64,000 bases of DNA from an uncultured Gemmatimonadota bacterium (GCA_902826615.1 CADEFN010000003.1:579133-643132); one strand, 5' to 3'; counted from the first letter of the stretch, positions 16,897 through 26,580 are shown. The notes: generated by a model not told the origin, from the letters alone. A program made the numbers and translations.

Positions 16897-17871
16897 CTAC
16901 TGTGTCACGGGCCCCATCTGCACCACCTCGAACGCCGACGAGGGCACCCGCTTGAGCGTACCGAGATTGGAGTCGTTCCATCGCGGGTCAGGCGCACCTG
17001 AGACGTACCAGCCGCTTCCATTGTCGGCGAGCAACATGCCATACCGCTTCATGGCCGTGAGAATCACGCGTACTTCCGGCGGGAACGTCGTGATGTCGTA
17101 ACTCGCCTTGAGCCGGACGCGCATCCCCATCGGTGGCAGTGATGGCGAGGGGTCGTTGCTGGCAAAGTGACGTGCTGGAGTGATAAAGCCGCGACGCGTG
17201 CGCGGGCAGGTGAAACGGAGCGCATGCTGAATGGCGCCCCTCTGTACGGCTTCGTCGTACCGCACCAGCCCCGGAAAGATGGGCAACCCCGCCGCATCAG
17301 CCGAGGTCCAGTAGAGTGGGCGCAACGCGTTGGAGTTGAGATCGAAGACCGCGCCCGATCCTGCACGCCAGCTCAGACCGCCGTTCACGGGGTGGGCGTC
17401 AAACAGTTCGTAGAGTTTCCAGGCGATCGTGTCCACCACAATCACGTGACGGTCTCCAGTGCCGTTAGGCCCACCTTCGATGGGAGGGGCCTTGGGAATG
17501 GGATAGGGCCCCGGATCGCTCTCGCTGGCATACTGGAAGGTGACAGGGCGCAACTTCTGTCCGCTTCCCACCAGCGCGTAGGGAATGCCGTTAGGCGCGC
17601 CATTCCAGGTGGTGCCAAAGTCGGGGTGCAGGTTGCGCAGCCCGCAGCTGGCAATCAGGGTGGCCGAATTGGCGTCGACCGGTTGCGCGCTGATGTCGGT
17701 GTTCCACCAGTTGCTGGCGGGGAATGGGCGGCGCCCGTTGAGTGGGCCGTTGATGAGAAAGAGTTGTGCGTCGTCGGGGGTGAGCGGTTCTGCCCCGTTG
17801 TCAGTGACCGCCGAGCCGCACGCCGCTGTGACGGCGAGGAGGAGAGTCGAGGTCCCACGCTGTAAACGCAT
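16897..17871 (-). CDS. Secreted lipoprotein of unknown function
   Basis: About 324 residues from ATG 17871 (MRLQRGTSTLLLAVTAACGS), where a lipobox-like TAAC suggests membrane anchoring. A longer frame upstream runs antisense to the divergent tag gene and is rejected. The mature part contains FPASNWWNTDIS near residue 47, GDRHVIVVDTIAWKLYELFD in the middle, RFTCPRTRRGFITPARH and a C-terminal MKRYGMLLADNGSGWYVSG. These look like a conserved extracytoplasmic enzyme or binding fold, but I do not recognise a named family. It converges on the ADOP permease gene. Confidence 0.7.
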   Translation of the reverse strand: MRLQRGTSTLLLAVTAACGSAVTDNGAEPLTPDDAQLFLINGPLNGRRPFPASNWWNTDISAQPVDANSATLIASCGLRNLHPDFGTTWNGAPNGIPYALVGSGQKLRPVTFQYASESDPGPYPIPKAPPIEGGPNGTGDRHVIVVDTIAWKLYELFDAHPVNGGLSWRAGSGAVFDLNSNALRPLYWTSADAAGLPIFPGLVRYDEAVQRGAIQHALRFTCPRTRRGFITPARHFASNDPSPSLPPMGMRVRLKASYDITTFPPEVRVILTAMKRYGMLLADNGSGWYVSGAPDPRWNDSNLGTLKRVPSSAFEVVQMGPVTQ

Positions 17872-17982
17872 ATGCCGGTGGCCGGTGGTTGGACCACCAA
17901 GGTCGCGCTTTACCCTTTCAGGGGCCGTGTTGCACGCCGAGGGGCGGCTGTGCGTCGGGTCACTGCCGTGATACTTTGGCGC

Positions 17983-18618
17983 ATGACTTCGCGCATTCTG
18001 ACCGGTCCCGATGGACTCAAGCGTTGTGTCTGGTGTGGGACCGACCCGCTGTACGTCGAATACCATGACGCCGAGTGGGGCCTCCCCGTGAAGGACGATC
18101 AGCGGTTGTTCGAGAAGATCTGTCTCGAGGGATTCCAGTCGGGGTTGAGCTGGTTCACCATCCTCAAGAAGCGCGAGAACTTCCGCGCGGCGTTCGACGA
18201 CTTCGACTTCGAGAAGGTGGCGCGTTACACCTCCCGCACGGTCGAGCGCCTGCTTACCGACGCCGGCATCGTCAGGCATCGGGGGAAAATCGAAAGCACC
18301 ATCAACAATGCCAAACGGGCCTGTGAATATGTCGATCGCACGGGTTCACTGGCGTCGATGTTCTGGAGCTTCGAACCCGACCCCACACAGCGCCCCAAAC
18401 GCCTCACCTGGGAGGTGTTGTCGTCGATGAGCACGACGGCGGAGTCGACGGCGCTCTCGAAGGAGCTCAAACGACTCGGGTGGACCTTTGTGGGACCCAC
18501 CACCATGTACGCCGCCATGCAGGCCATGGGGATTGTGAACGATCACGTCGAAACCTGCCATGCCCGGGGACTCGTAGAGCAAGCACGTGCACGCTTCCGT
18601 CGTCCGGGGTCACCATGA
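17983..18618 (+). CDS. tag: DNA-3-methyladenine glycosylase I
   Basis: About 211 residues from ATG 17983 (MTSRILTGPDGLKRCVWCG). It removes 3-methyladenine from alkylated DNA. The zinc-ligand pattern of Tag is visible: Cys in RCVWCG near the N-terminus, His in YHDAEWG and C-terminal NDHVETCHAR. The catalytic-core segment FEKICLEGFQSGLSWFTILKKRENFRAAF (written here as FQSGLSWFTIL) is present. The end overlaps the next gene by ATGA, so the two are co-translated. Divergent from the lipoprotein gene, with about 110 bp between starts. Confidence 0.95.
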   Translation: MTSRILTGPDGLKRCVWCGTDPLYVEYHDAEWGLPVKDDQRLFEKICLEGFQSGLSWFTILKKRENFRAAFDDFDFEKVARYTSRTVERLLTDAGIVRHRGKIESTINNAKRACEYVDRTGSLASMFWSFEPDPTQRPKRLTWEVLSSMSTTAESTALSKELKRLGWTFVGPTTMYAAMQAMGIVNDHVETCHARGLVEQARARFRRPGSP

Positions 18619-18977
18619 ACTTTCTGCTCAAACTTGCCATCAATGCCGCCGCGCTTTACGCCGCTACACGGCTGGTCGATGGCATCTCGTATCAGGGGCC
18701 GCCGATGGGGCTGGCGGGAGTGGCGCTTGTCTTTGCGGTGGTGAACACCTTCATCAGGCCCGTGGTGAAGTTCTTCTCCTTCCCCGCCATTCTCCTCACC
18801 CTCGGGCTCTTCACCTTTGTGATCAACGCGGTGATGCTGCTGATCACCGCGCGGCTCTCGAGTGAGCTGGGTATTGCCTTTGTGGTGCGTGGCTTTGGCG
18901 CGGCGTTCGCCGGCGCACTGGTGGTGACGGTGGTGAGTTTCGTGCTGAGCACCGTGCTGGTGGAGGAGAAGAAGTAG
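18615..18977 (+). CDS. Phage holin family 4-type small membrane protein
   Basis: 120 residues starting at ATG 18615 inside the tag stop codon. It has four hydrophobic helices: LLKLAINAAALYAAT, MGLAGVALVFAVVNTFI, FPAILLTLGLFTFVINAVMLL and FAGALVVTVVSFVLSTVL. The NTFIRPVVKFFSFP loop is the hallmark of the PF04020-like family (YvlD/holin family 4). These are ubiquitous chromosomal membrane proteins and are not evidence of a prophage. Function unknown; membrane or envelope-stress roles are suspected in relatives. Confidence 0.88.
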   Translation: MNFLLKLAINAAALYAATRLVDGISYQGPPMGLAGVALVFAVVNTFIRPVVKFFSFPAILLTLGLFTFVINAVMLLITARLSSELGIAFVVRGFGAAFAGALVVTVVSFVLSTVLVEEKK

Positions 18978-19032
18978 TCGATGAGAGCGGAGACGCACAC
19001 GCGGCGCTCCACCACACTACGCAGGAGGCTTG

Positions 19033-19392
19033 ATGGGCGACTGGCGCTCACTATGGGAAGACGCATCATCAAAGGAAGAGAGCCGCTGGAAACGGGCCTC
19101 GGACCACCAACTGCTCGCGGCCGTACGCAGCCGTTCCACGGGCGAATACTACGGGCTGTGGCGTGAGCTCGGGTCGCGAAGGCCTTCCGCCGAAGTGTGC
19201 TGGGTGCTCTTCGATGTGCTGGAGAGCGATCGCGAGTACCTCGAACGCTATCACTGTGCCGACGCGTTGCTCAAACTGCTGAACATCGATGCTCTGGAGG
19301 CCGTGGCACTCTCGGCAGGGTGGCCCGAGGAGCCGGCGAACCTGGCAAGGGTTCGCGGTGTCATCGAATCACGATTCGGTCCGCGCGCATGA
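19033..19392 (+). CDS. Hypothetical helical protein (119 aa)
   Basis: Soluble, mostly helical 119-residue protein with conspicuous Trp and Glu (SLWEDASSKEESRWKRASDH, WRELGSRRPSAEVCW, LESDREYLERYHCADALLKL). A perfect AGGAGG ribosome site at 19023-19028, four bases before ATG 19033, fixes the start. The C-terminal repeat-like helices resemble short HEAT-type segments. I do not recognise a family. It is monocistronic, with 99 bp of unremarkable sequence after it. Confidence 0.7.
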   Translation: MGDWRSLWEDASSKEESRWKRASDHQLLAAVRSRSTGEYYGLWRELGSRRPSAEVCWVLFDVLESDREYLERYHCADALLKLLNIDALEAVALSAGWPEEPANLARVRGVIESRFGPRA

Positions 19393-19491
19393 TCCGGCAC
19401 CCTGCCTTCATCGTGCGGCCGCGCGCGTTGCAGGCGCAGGTCGACCACACATCGGGCAGCGGTCGGTAGCGCGGGCGGGTGTCGTGGGTGC

Positions 19492-20496
19492 TTACACCAG
19501 AAAGCTCAGCGCCCGCGTGTGATATATGGTGCAGCCAACGGTGGCCTGAAACCCCTCGGCGGCGTCAGCATCAAAAAAGAACGCCTCCACGTTCAGCACG
19601 CGCAGCCCGGGCGACGCGCTGTGCCGCAAGCGCACGCCGATCCCCTGCAGATTGTGATCGCCGTCGGTGCTTTCGATGCGAAAGCTGCGGATCATTGGCG
19701 CGAAAATTGGAGTCGTGGTGTGGAACCTCAGGGTCACGCCGCGATGCGGGTCGCTCCCGGGAGAGAGGGTGACACTACCCCGTGGCACCGCCCATGAGAC
19801 ACTCCGCTCGGTAAACAGCAGGTTCGGGCTCCAGACGGTCCGTGTGCTGCCCACGCGATTATCGGCGCCGACGGCAGACACGGTGATGTCCTGCGACCAC
19901 CGATCGTCGCTGGGGGAGTTGTCCGTGGCGGTTAGCGTGGCCGTCGTCTCGAGTTCGCTGCCGACACGCGTTGCGGTGAGTGCTGCGCCCATGCGCCGGA
20001 CATACTGGTCGCGCAGGAAAAGGAACTTGCGCAAGAGCACCCCTTCCATTCCGTAGACAAACTTGTCGATGGCGGCAAAGGTCGGCGAGATCGTGAAGGG
20101 CATGCGTTGGGTGCTGCTGGCGGTCTCCAGCCCATCTGACGACACCCGGTGCACACGCGCCTGTTGCTGAAACTCCTGGGGATAGCTGAGCGGAGCGCTG
20201 CTGCGACCGACCACCATCACCTCGACGACGGCATCAAAACGGTCGTCCCCATTCTGATCCTGCAGCGTTGCCGAGATTTCGACAGTCGCCTGCGTTCCGG
20301 AGAGGCTCCGCACCCGGCTCGTCACCTCGATCAGTCGAATCTTGTGGTCGGTGTCCAGGTAGCCCAGGCGATACGAGAGGAGATGGCATGTGGCCTCAGC
20401 GACCGTAGCCGGGAAGGTCACTGTGGCTGTCCCGACAAGAAGGCCGGTCCCGGGGCCGAGCGTGACCCGCGTGGTTGCGGTGTAGAAATCAGACAC
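19492..20496 (-). CDS. Beta-rich protein of unknown function in the surface locus
   Basis: 334 residues without an obvious N-terminal signal peptide (MSDFYTATTRVTLGPGTGLL) and with many beta-strand-like segments. It contains a pair of alternating hydrophobic repeats around residues 40-100 and 180-300, including HRGVTLRFHTTTPIF and LRVLNVEAFFFDADAAEGF near the C-terminus. It lies 131 bp downstream of the Ig-repeat lipoprotein gene on the same strand and could be its partner. No catalytic motif is visible and I do not recognise the family. Confidence 0.6.
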   Translation of the reverse strand: MSDFYTATTRVTLGPGTGLLVGTATVTFPATVAEATCHLLSYRLGYLDTDHKIRLIEVTSRVRSLSGTQATVEISATLQDQNGDDRFDAVVEVMVVGRSSAPLSYPQEFQQQARVHRVSSDGLETASSTQRMPFTISPTFAAIDKFVYGMEGVLLRKFLFLRDQYVRRMGAALTATRVGSELETTATLTATDNSPSDDRWSQDITVSAVGADNRVGSTRTVWSPNLLFTERSVSWAVPRGSVTLSPGSDPHRGVTLRFHTTTPIFAPMIRSFRIESTDGDHNLQGIGVRLRHSASPGLRVLNVEAFFFDADAAEGFQATVGCTIYHTRALSFLV

Positions 20497-20627
20497 GGGC
20501 GTTGTGGTGAGGGTTCAAGGATCCTAGTGCGGGTGCCAAACTCCGTGCAGCCGCTTCACACCGAAGTGCGCTGGATCACACAACCGCCCTCGCCGCGAGT
20601 CTTACCGCAGGTCCGGATGTATCGCTC

Positions 20628-22598
20628 CTACCGCACCACGATCGTCAAGCGTGCCGTGCGCACGAGCCCACCACTCGTCCCCCGCAGCACCAACACATGC
20701 ACCCCGGGTGACACCAGCTCGCTCACATAGATCTCCACCAACGCACTCGTGCCTGAGGTAGAGCCGGGCGAGATGTTCACCGCATACGCCCCGGGCTGAT
20801 CCGTGATGGCGTCGAGCACCACTGCGCTGCTGAACCCTGCCACACGCCGAATGTCGAGGGTGATCGGCGTGAACGGCCCGCTACGGACCAGGCCCAGCGT
20901 GGTGGCGCTCGGAACCAACGAGAAGTCGGGCGTCGACGGCGTCACCACATTGACCGTCACCGACGCGGTCGGAGGGTTCGCCCCGACAACCGCCGAGACG
21001 GAGATGGTCGAGGTGCCAACCGTTCCACCAACGATCTGCAACGTCGCGGTATCTCCCGTGGTAAAACTTGGCGTCACCCAGGCGGCGCCGCCGGCGGGAA
21101 GCCCCGCGACACGAAGTTCGAGTTGTTGTCCCACCGCACTTCCCGTCCGGGTAAGGCGGACCGGAATCGTCGTCGTGGCACCCGACGCCACCGTCACGCT
21201 AGACGCCAGCAACTCGATGCTCACCAGGCTTGGAGGCGGCGCCGGGATGGTGAGGGAGAGGGTGGCCGTCCGGCTGAGGGTTCCCGCCGTGCCGGTTACC
21301 ACGAGCGGGTAGGTACCGGCGGGTGCCGTTGGGCTCACGGACACGGCGACGGTCGCGGTGGTGCCCATCGTGGCGGATGGCGTGATGGCAGCAGTGACCC
21401 CGTTAGGCATGCCGCTGACGGCTAACTGCACACTGCCCGGATTGCCTGTGCGCTGCAGTGTAATGTTTGCCTGGCCGGTGCCCCCGCGGGCCACCGTGAC
21501 TGCGGCCGGTGCGAGGGCGAGGGTGAAGTCTGGCGGTGTCGTCACCGTGAGCGACACCGTGGCCTGCCGCACCAGGGTGCCCGAGGTTCCAGTGATCACC
21601 ACCGAGTACGTCCCGTCGGGCGTGGTGCCGGACGTGCCAATCGTCACCTGCGCAGACGTGCCAGTGACGGTGGCCGGGGAAAAGGCGGCGGTTGCACCGG
21701 GCGGGAGCCCGCTGGCCGCCAGCACAACATCCCCAATGCTCCCCGTGCGGGCGAACGCGAGCCCAAATGAGCCGGTGCCTCCCGGCGCCACCGTGGCCGC
21801 CGAAGGTTGCACCGCCATACTGAAGTCCGACGGCGCGGGGGGCGCGGTGACCGCCAGATCGAAGTCCAGCGTGTCTGCATTCACGCCATAGCTTCCAAAC
21901 GCTCGAACCCGATACGTCCCCACCGGGGCCGAAGCGGGCACGGACATCGCGACGTTGTGTGTGACGGATGGAGCGGGAATTGTCACCACCGCCCCCATCG
22001 GCAAGGTGGCCTGATCAACACGCAGTGTCGGTATCCCATCGAAGGTGGCACGCCTCGCGCTGCTGATGCGGATAGTTCCGGTCGTGCCTGCCTCGATGGG
22101 CCGTAGCGGCTGCAACAACTGCAGCCGGAACGGTCGCACGATCTCCCCATCCACAATGAGCCGGGCGGTGAATGCCGGCGACACAAGTGTCGCGGTGGCC
22201 AGCACCTCGAGCGAGAGCGGGCCCGCCAGGGCAGCGGCAGAGCCGCTGAGCGTCAATAGCGACGAACTGGTCTCGCCGGCATCCTGTGAAAAGACCACCG
22301 GCGGATCGAATGTGGCGGTGACACCGTTGGGGAGGGGCCCTGTGCTCAGCTGAACCGGAAAGGACCTGGGAGCATTCACGGTGTTGCGCGAGAGGATGAC
22401 ACGGACCTCGCTGGTGTTTCCGCCAGGGACCAGTTCGACCCTGGGCGCGTTCGGGCTGAACGGATTGGATATCGATTCGACGACCATGCTGACCGGCGGG
22501 GCGCCCGGAGCAACGCCCAAGCTCTCATCGCACTTGATCGGACAGGCCGCCAGCCACAGCAGCGGGGCACACCTCCATGCACTCCTGGATCGACCCAT
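20628..22598 (-). CDS. Ig-like repeat surface lipoprotein
   Basis: 656 residues. The N-terminal CAPLLWLAACPIKC is a lipoprotein signal. At least four ~95-100-residue repeats start near residues 255, 353, 455 and 553 (DFSMAVQPSAATVAPGGTGS, DFTLALAPAAVTVARGGTGQ, then more divergent copies). Each has a TRTG or QRTG turn, an SGLPxG-like loop and an ending such as YPLVVTGTAGTLSRTATLSL. These look like bacterial Ig-like/NEAT-like beta-sandwich modules used as extracellular stalks or adhesins. At DNA level the repeats are spaced about 300 bp, so recombination could vary their number. It sits downstream of an ECF sigma factor on the same strand. Confidence 0.8.
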   Translation of the reverse strand: MGRSRSAWRCAPLLWLAACPIKCDESLGVAPGAPPVSMVVESISNPFSPNAPRVELVPGGNTSEVRVILSRNTVNAPRSFPVQLSTGPLPNGVTATFDPPVVFSQDAGETSSSLLTLSGSAAALAGPLSLEVLATATLVSPAFTARLIVDGEIVRPFRLQLLQPLRPIEAGTTGTIRISSARRATFDGIPTLRVDQATLPMGAVVTIPAPSVTHNVAMSVPASAPVGTYRVRAFGSYGVNADTLDFDLAVTAPPAPSDFSMAVQPSAATVAPGGTGSFGLAFARTGSIGDVVLAASGLPPGATAAFSPATVTGTSAQVTIGTSGTTPDGTYSVVITGTSGTLVRQATVSLTVTTPPDFTLALAPAAVTVARGGTGQANITLQRTGNPGSVQLAVSGMPNGVTAAITPSATMGTTATVAVSVSPTAPAGTYPLVVTGTAGTLSRTATLSLTIPAPPPSLVSIELLASSVTVASGATTTIPVRLTRTGSAVGQQLELRVAGLPAGGAAWVTPSFTTGDTATLQIVGGTVGTSTISVSAVVGANPPTASVTVNVVTPSTPDFSLVPSATTLGLVRSGPFTPITLDIRRVAGFSSAVVLDAITDQPGAYAVNISPGSTSGTSALVEIYVSELVSPGVHVLVLRGTSGGLVRTARLTIVVR

Positions 22599-22768
22599 GG
22601 TCCCTACTCCTCGCAGCGACGTGGCAACTCGGGGCCTCGGCGAAAGGGCCCTTTCTGGTCACACGTTCGCAGTGGGTCGATTGTCTCACTCGGGGGATTC
22701 GGTGCGGCGCAGAGGAGTGTCACGGGCGCAGACTTGAGGGTCTCCTGACCCGAAAGTGCGCCGAAGAC

Positions 22769-23350
22769 CTACAGATCGATCCCGAGGTCTGATGCGATCT
22801 CCTTGCGCAGCCAGGCCCGCGCCTGAATCCAGTCACGCTGAATCGTTTTCACCGACGTCTCGAGGCTTGCTGCCGTTTCCTCAAGACTCAGCCCGCCGAA
22901 GAAACGGCGCTCCACCACAGCGGCAGCCCGCGGACTGGCCAACGCCAAACGATCCAGCGCTTCGTCAAGCGCGATCAGTTCGTCGGCCGCGCGCTCCCCT
23001 ACCAGGTTCTCCACGAGATCGAGGGGAACGTGTGCTGAACCCGACCCCCGCTTCCCCCTGCCCCGTGAACGGGCGTGGTCCACCAACACCTGGCGCATGG
23101 AACGGGCGGCAATGGCGAAGAAGTGGCCGCGGTCCTTCGCGTCGAGTTTGTCTCGCTCCGCCAGCCTCACATACGCCTCGTGGACGAGGGCGGTCGCGCC
23201 AAGTGTGTGTCCAGTCTGCTCCCGGTTGAGCTGCGCACCGGCCAACGCCCGCAACTCGCTGTAGACCAGCGGAAGGAGGCTATCAAGGGCACCGGTCTGG
23301 CCGGCGCGCCAACGCTCGAGGCAGGAGGTGACCGAGGTCGTCGAGGACAC
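22769..23350 (-). CDS. ECF-type RNA polymerase sigma factor
   Basis: About 193 residues from GTG 23350, the usual length of this ECF group. The region-2 core includes LVYSELRALAGAQL and THxxGATALVHEAYVRL-like sequence (HTLGATALVHEAYVRLAE) and FFAIAARSMRQVLVDHAR. Region 4 is RRFFGGLSLEETAASLETSVKTIQRDW with its helix-turn-helix. The family is frequent in Acidobacteria and Gemmatimonadota near Ser/Thr kinases with TPRs, as here, where such a kinase lies on the opposite arm. No anti-sigma gene is adjacent; control may be by phosphorylation. A longer N-terminus to 23458 is possible but would overlap the divergent sigma gene. Confidence 0.9.
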   Translation of the reverse strand: MSSTTSVTSCLERWRAGQTGALDSLLPLVYSELRALAGAQLNREQTGHTLGATALVHEAYVRLAERDKLDAKDRGHFFAIAARSMRQVLVDHARSRGRGKRGSGSAHVPLDLVENLVGERAADELIALDEALDRLALASPRAAAVVERRFFGGLSLEETAASLETSVKTIQRDWIQARAWLRKEIASDLGIDL

Positions 23351-23444
23351 GACTCGATGATACCCCGCCAGAGACGAGTGGCAAGCCAATGTCCAGTCTC
23401 GGAGTGCTTTGTCGCAGCTGGTGGCACCTCGAATCCGGACTCTC

Positions 23445-24143
23445 ATGCTCCCAGCCACCGCTGTCAGTCGCCCCCCCGTTCATGGCCAACCCCTGGTCAG
23501 CCACGCCTCGAACTTCGCCAGCGACCTGTCGACACTCGTTGAACAATTCTCCCAGTTCGGGCGCCGCATCGCTTCACGCCATGGCCTGGACCCGGACGAG
23601 GTCGACGAAGTCCTGCAGGACGTCCGCATCCGGCTCTGGCGGGCTGCGTCCGCTCCCGGTGGTGTGCGTTTCACCAATGCCCACTACGTCTACAAAGTGG
23701 TGGTCTCTGCGTCACTAGACCTGGTCCGCAAACGGCGTCGCCATCGCGCGAGACTCGTGAACCTCGATCTCGTTGACCCGGGCGTGCTCCCCATTGATGC
23801 GCGGACGGACGCTCTCATAGAAGCAAATGCCCTGGGCCATGCTGTGCAGCAGGCGCTGCTCGACCTCCCCCCTGACCGGCGGGAAGCGGTGCGACTCGGT
23901 TTACAGGGGCACGACCGCTTTGAAATTGCCCGTCTGAAAGGGTGGAGCGTCGCACGTGCCCGCAACCTGCTCTATCGTGGATTGGCGGACCTCCGCTCGC
24001 TCTTGACGGCCCAGGGCATCGCACCTGACCGTGCGCAGCGGGCTCCCACGCAGATCTCGCGCAATGAGACCATCGTCATAGATTGCGCCGCCACACGCCT
24101 CTCCACCTCCCCCTCCCCCTCGAGACCCACGCGTGCAGCCTGA
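23445..24143 (+). CDS. Second ECF-type sigma factor, divergent from the first
   Basis: About 232 residues from ATG 23445; a TTG at 23409 is an alternative. Region 2 is visible as HGLDPDEVDEVLQDVRIRLWR and YVYKVVVSASLDLVRKRRR, and region 4 as LLDLPPDRREAVRLGLQGHDRFEIARLKGWSVARARNLLYRGL (recognition helix VARARNLLYR). A ~45-residue tail after region 4 ends in Ser/Pro-rich sequence. It overlaps the downstream kinase gene by 11 bp, so the two are translationally coupled. Kinase phosphorylation of this sigma factor is an attractive inference. Confidence 0.85.
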   Translation: MLPATAVSRPPVHGQPLVSHASNFASDLSTLVEQFSQFGRRIASRHGLDPDEVDEVLQDVRIRLWRAASAPGGVRFTNAHYVYKVVVSASLDLVRKRRRHRARLVNLDLVDPGVLPIDARTDALIEANALGHAVQQALLDLPPDRREAVRLGLQGHDRFEIARLKGWSVARARNLLYRGLADLRSLLTAQGIAPDRAQRAPTQISRNETIVIDCAATRLSTSPSPSRPTRAA

Positions 24144-26580
24144 GAACTGGGAGCGGCTCGGCTCCATCTTCAGCAATGCTATCGAGCTCCCGATCGAGCA
24201 GCGAACGGCCTACCTCGACGAAGCCTGTCGCGGAGAGCCGCAGCTGCGCGCCGAGGTAGAGGCCATGATCGCCGCCCATGGCGAGGGGAGTGTGCCGGAT
24301 AGTCCCGTCCTGCTCCTCCCTGGCGCTCGACCCATGGGTGAGCGACTGGCCGTCGGCACCTTGCTCGGCCCCTACCGATTGGAAGAAGTGGTGGCCCGCG
24401 GCGGCATGGGGGAGGTCTATCGCGCCGTCCGCGTCGACGACCAGTACCAGACGCAGGTGGCCATCAAGGTTGTCCGGCCTGAGCGGACGTCGGACGAATT
24501 GCTTCGCCGCTTTAGACAGGAGCGCCAGATCCTGGCGCAGCTGAACCACCCGAGTATCGTCACACTTCTCGATGGCGGGATCACACCCGGTGGCCAGCCG
24601 TACCTGGTGATGCAGTATGTGGACGGGGTCCCGATCACGCGGTATGTGAAAGACCATGGCCTACGACTCGCCGAGCGATTGCGCTTGTTTCTCGGGGTCT
24701 GTGAGGCCGTGCAATTCGCCCATGCGCACCTCGTGGTCCATCGGGACCTCAAGCCATCGAACATCCTGGTGCGCCCCGATGGTACTCCCCGTCTGCTCGA
24801 TTTCGGTATCGCCAAGCTGCTCGATACCACAGGCGAAGAGTCCACCACTGGCGACCTGCTCCTGTTGACCCCCGAACACGCGGCGCCGGAGCAGTTTCTT
24901 GGAAAGGCCGTTACCACAGCCACGGACGTCTACGCACTCGGTGTGTTGTTGTACGAGTTGATCACGGGCTGGCGGCCGTTCAAGGATGTCCCGGCACCTG
25001 ACCTGCCGCGCGCCGTCGTCGAGGACGCTCCTCCGCCCCCCGGGACACTCGTGCCCGTGCACGAAGACCTCGAACAGGTGGTCTTGAAGGCCCTGCGGAA
25101 GGAGCCGTCGCGTCGTTATGCGTCGGCAGGCCAACTCGCCGAAGATATCACCCGTTTTCTCGGCGGCTGGCCGGTGGTGGCTCGGCCGGATTCGGCACCG
25201 TATCGCTTTCGCCGGTTTGTCAGCCGGAATCGACTGGGCGTGGTCGCCGCGGCCGTTGCCCTGCTAGCGCTGGTCGGCGCCGGTGGGTGGTCAGCCTGGC
25301 AATCCGCGCGGCGCGCTGCGGCCCTCAAGGTGGCAGAAGCGGAACGCGCGCGGGCGAACCGCATTACCAACTTTGTCCTTGGCGCCTTCCGCGCGACCAA
25401 CCCGAGTGAAACACGCGGCCGCACCGTCACGGCGCGAGAGCTCTTGGACGCCGCGGCAGAGCGCGCCGCGAAGGACCTCGCCGGCGATCCGGCGGCCCTG
25501 GCCGACATACGACTCGCCATGGGTCAGGCCTATGGGTTCATCGGGCTCTCCGGTCGCGCCGATTCACTCCTGACACAGGCGGTCGAAGCTCGCACCACGC
25601 TGAATCCTGCCCAGCCACTGGAGGTGGCGACCGCACGCGAGTGGCTGGCGCGCACGAAGTTGAACGCGGGCCGTTTTGAGGACGGCATTCGCGAGATGCG
25701 CGAGGTGCTCGCGGTTCGCGAACGCACCCTCGGGCCCAACGCGGTGGAGCTCGTCCCCGCGCTGCAGCGCATCGCGCTCGCCACCTTCCAAACGAACGAT
25801 AGCGCCGCGGTGAAAGAAAGGTCACTGGCGATGCTGGCTCGCGCCGTGACCATTCTGGAGCGCGCCGACTCGGGCCAGACCATGACGGCCGCTGACGTGC
25901 AACGCATCCGCGCGTGGATCACAGGTGCCCAGGGAAAAACCAGCGAGGCCGTTGCCATTCAGCGACGCGCGGTGGCAATCGCCACCGCATCCGCGCGTGA
26001 CAAAGACGACCCTGCGTTGTTCAACTTCCGGGAAACTCTGGCCCTCATGCTCGCCCAGGACGGCCAGAGCGACTCCTCGATTGCGATCCATCGCGCGCTG
26101 CTCACCGAACGTCGGCGTGTGTATGGCCAAGTTCACGAGTTGGTGTCCTTCAGCCTCTACAACCTGGCCGATGCCCTACACGATGCGGGCCGAAACAAGG
26201 AGGCAGCGCCCATCATGCGAGAGGCTGTGGAGATGCGGGAGAAGGTCCTGGGAGAGCGACACATACAGACCGCCTACGCACTCGGCGCTGAGGGGAACAT
26301 CTTCGCGGGACTCGGCCGCCTGACGGACGCGATCGACACGTATCAGCGCGCCATCTCGATTGCCGAACCCGTCATCGGCGGTGACAACGTCGTGGTGCTG
26401 GATTGGCACGAATTCTCTGCGATCCTGCAAACACACTTGGGGCGCACGAACGACGCGCTGCATTCGCTGACCGTCCTGGTGGATCGAGGGTATACCAACC
26501 TCGCGCGGCCTGAGTTTGCGAAACTCGCGAATCACCCTCGCTTTCGCGCGTTGGAGTCGCGTGTGCGTCCGGTGAAGTGA
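24133..26580 (+). CDS. PknB-type Ser/Thr protein kinase with membrane helix and TPR sensor domain
   Basis: 815 residues from GTG 24133. A ~70-residue N-terminal segment typical of this clade (WERLGSIFSNAIELP) precedes the kinase domain (about 77-345): GGMGEVYRA glycine loop, VAIKV lysine, HRDLKPSNIL catalytic loop, DFGIAKLL and HAAPEQ. A membrane helix lies near 368-388 (LGVVAAAVALLALVGAGGW). The extracytoplasmic part carries about eight TPR-like helices (ALADIRLAMGQAYGFIGLSGRAD, VSFSLYNLADALHDAGRNKEA, TAYALGAEGNIFAGLGRL), likely a protein-binding sensor. All catalytic residues are present. Coupled to the upstream sigma gene and followed by surface-protein genes. Confidence 0.93.
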   Translation: MQPENWERLGSIFSNAIELPIEQRTAYLDEACRGEPQLRAEVEAMIAAHGEGSVPDSPVLLLPGARPMGERLAVGTLLGPYRLEEVVARGGMGEVYRAVRVDDQYQTQVAIKVVRPERTSDELLRRFRQERQILAQLNHPSIVTLLDGGITPGGQPYLVMQYVDGVPITRYVKDHGLRLAERLRLFLGVCEAVQFAHAHLVVHRDLKPSNILVRPDGTPRLLDFGIAKLLDTTGEESTTGDLLLLTPEHAAPEQFLGKAVTTATDVYALGVLLYELITGWRPFKDVPAPDLPRAVVEDAPPPPGTLVPVHEDLEQVVLKALRKEPSRRYASAGQLAEDITRFLGGWPVVARPDSAPYRFRRFVSRNRLGVVAAAVALLALVGAGGWSAWQSARRAAALKVAEAERARANRITNFVLGAFRATNPSETRGRTVTARELLDAAAERAAKDLAGDPAALADIRLAMGQAYGFIGLSGRADSLLTQAVEARTTLNPAQPLEVATAREWLARTKLNAGRFEDGIREMREVLAVRERTLGPNAVELVPALQRIALATFQTNDSAAVKERSLAMLARAVTILERADSGQTMTAADVQRIRAWITGAQGKTSEAVAIQRRAVAIATASARDKDDPALFNFRETLALMLAQDGQSDSSIAIHRALLTERRRVYGQVHELVSFSLYNLADALHDAGRNKEAAPIMREAVEMREKVLGERHIQTAYALGAEGNIFAGLGRLTDAIDTYQRAISIAEPVIGGDNVVVLDWHEFSAILQTHLGRTNDALHSLTVLVDRGYTNLARPEFAKLANHPRFRALESRVRPVK

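Noticed and set aside
18615-18977. Phage holin family annotation as evidence for a prophage
   Set aside because: This family is common on chromosomes without phage genes, and nothing else phage-like lies nearby.
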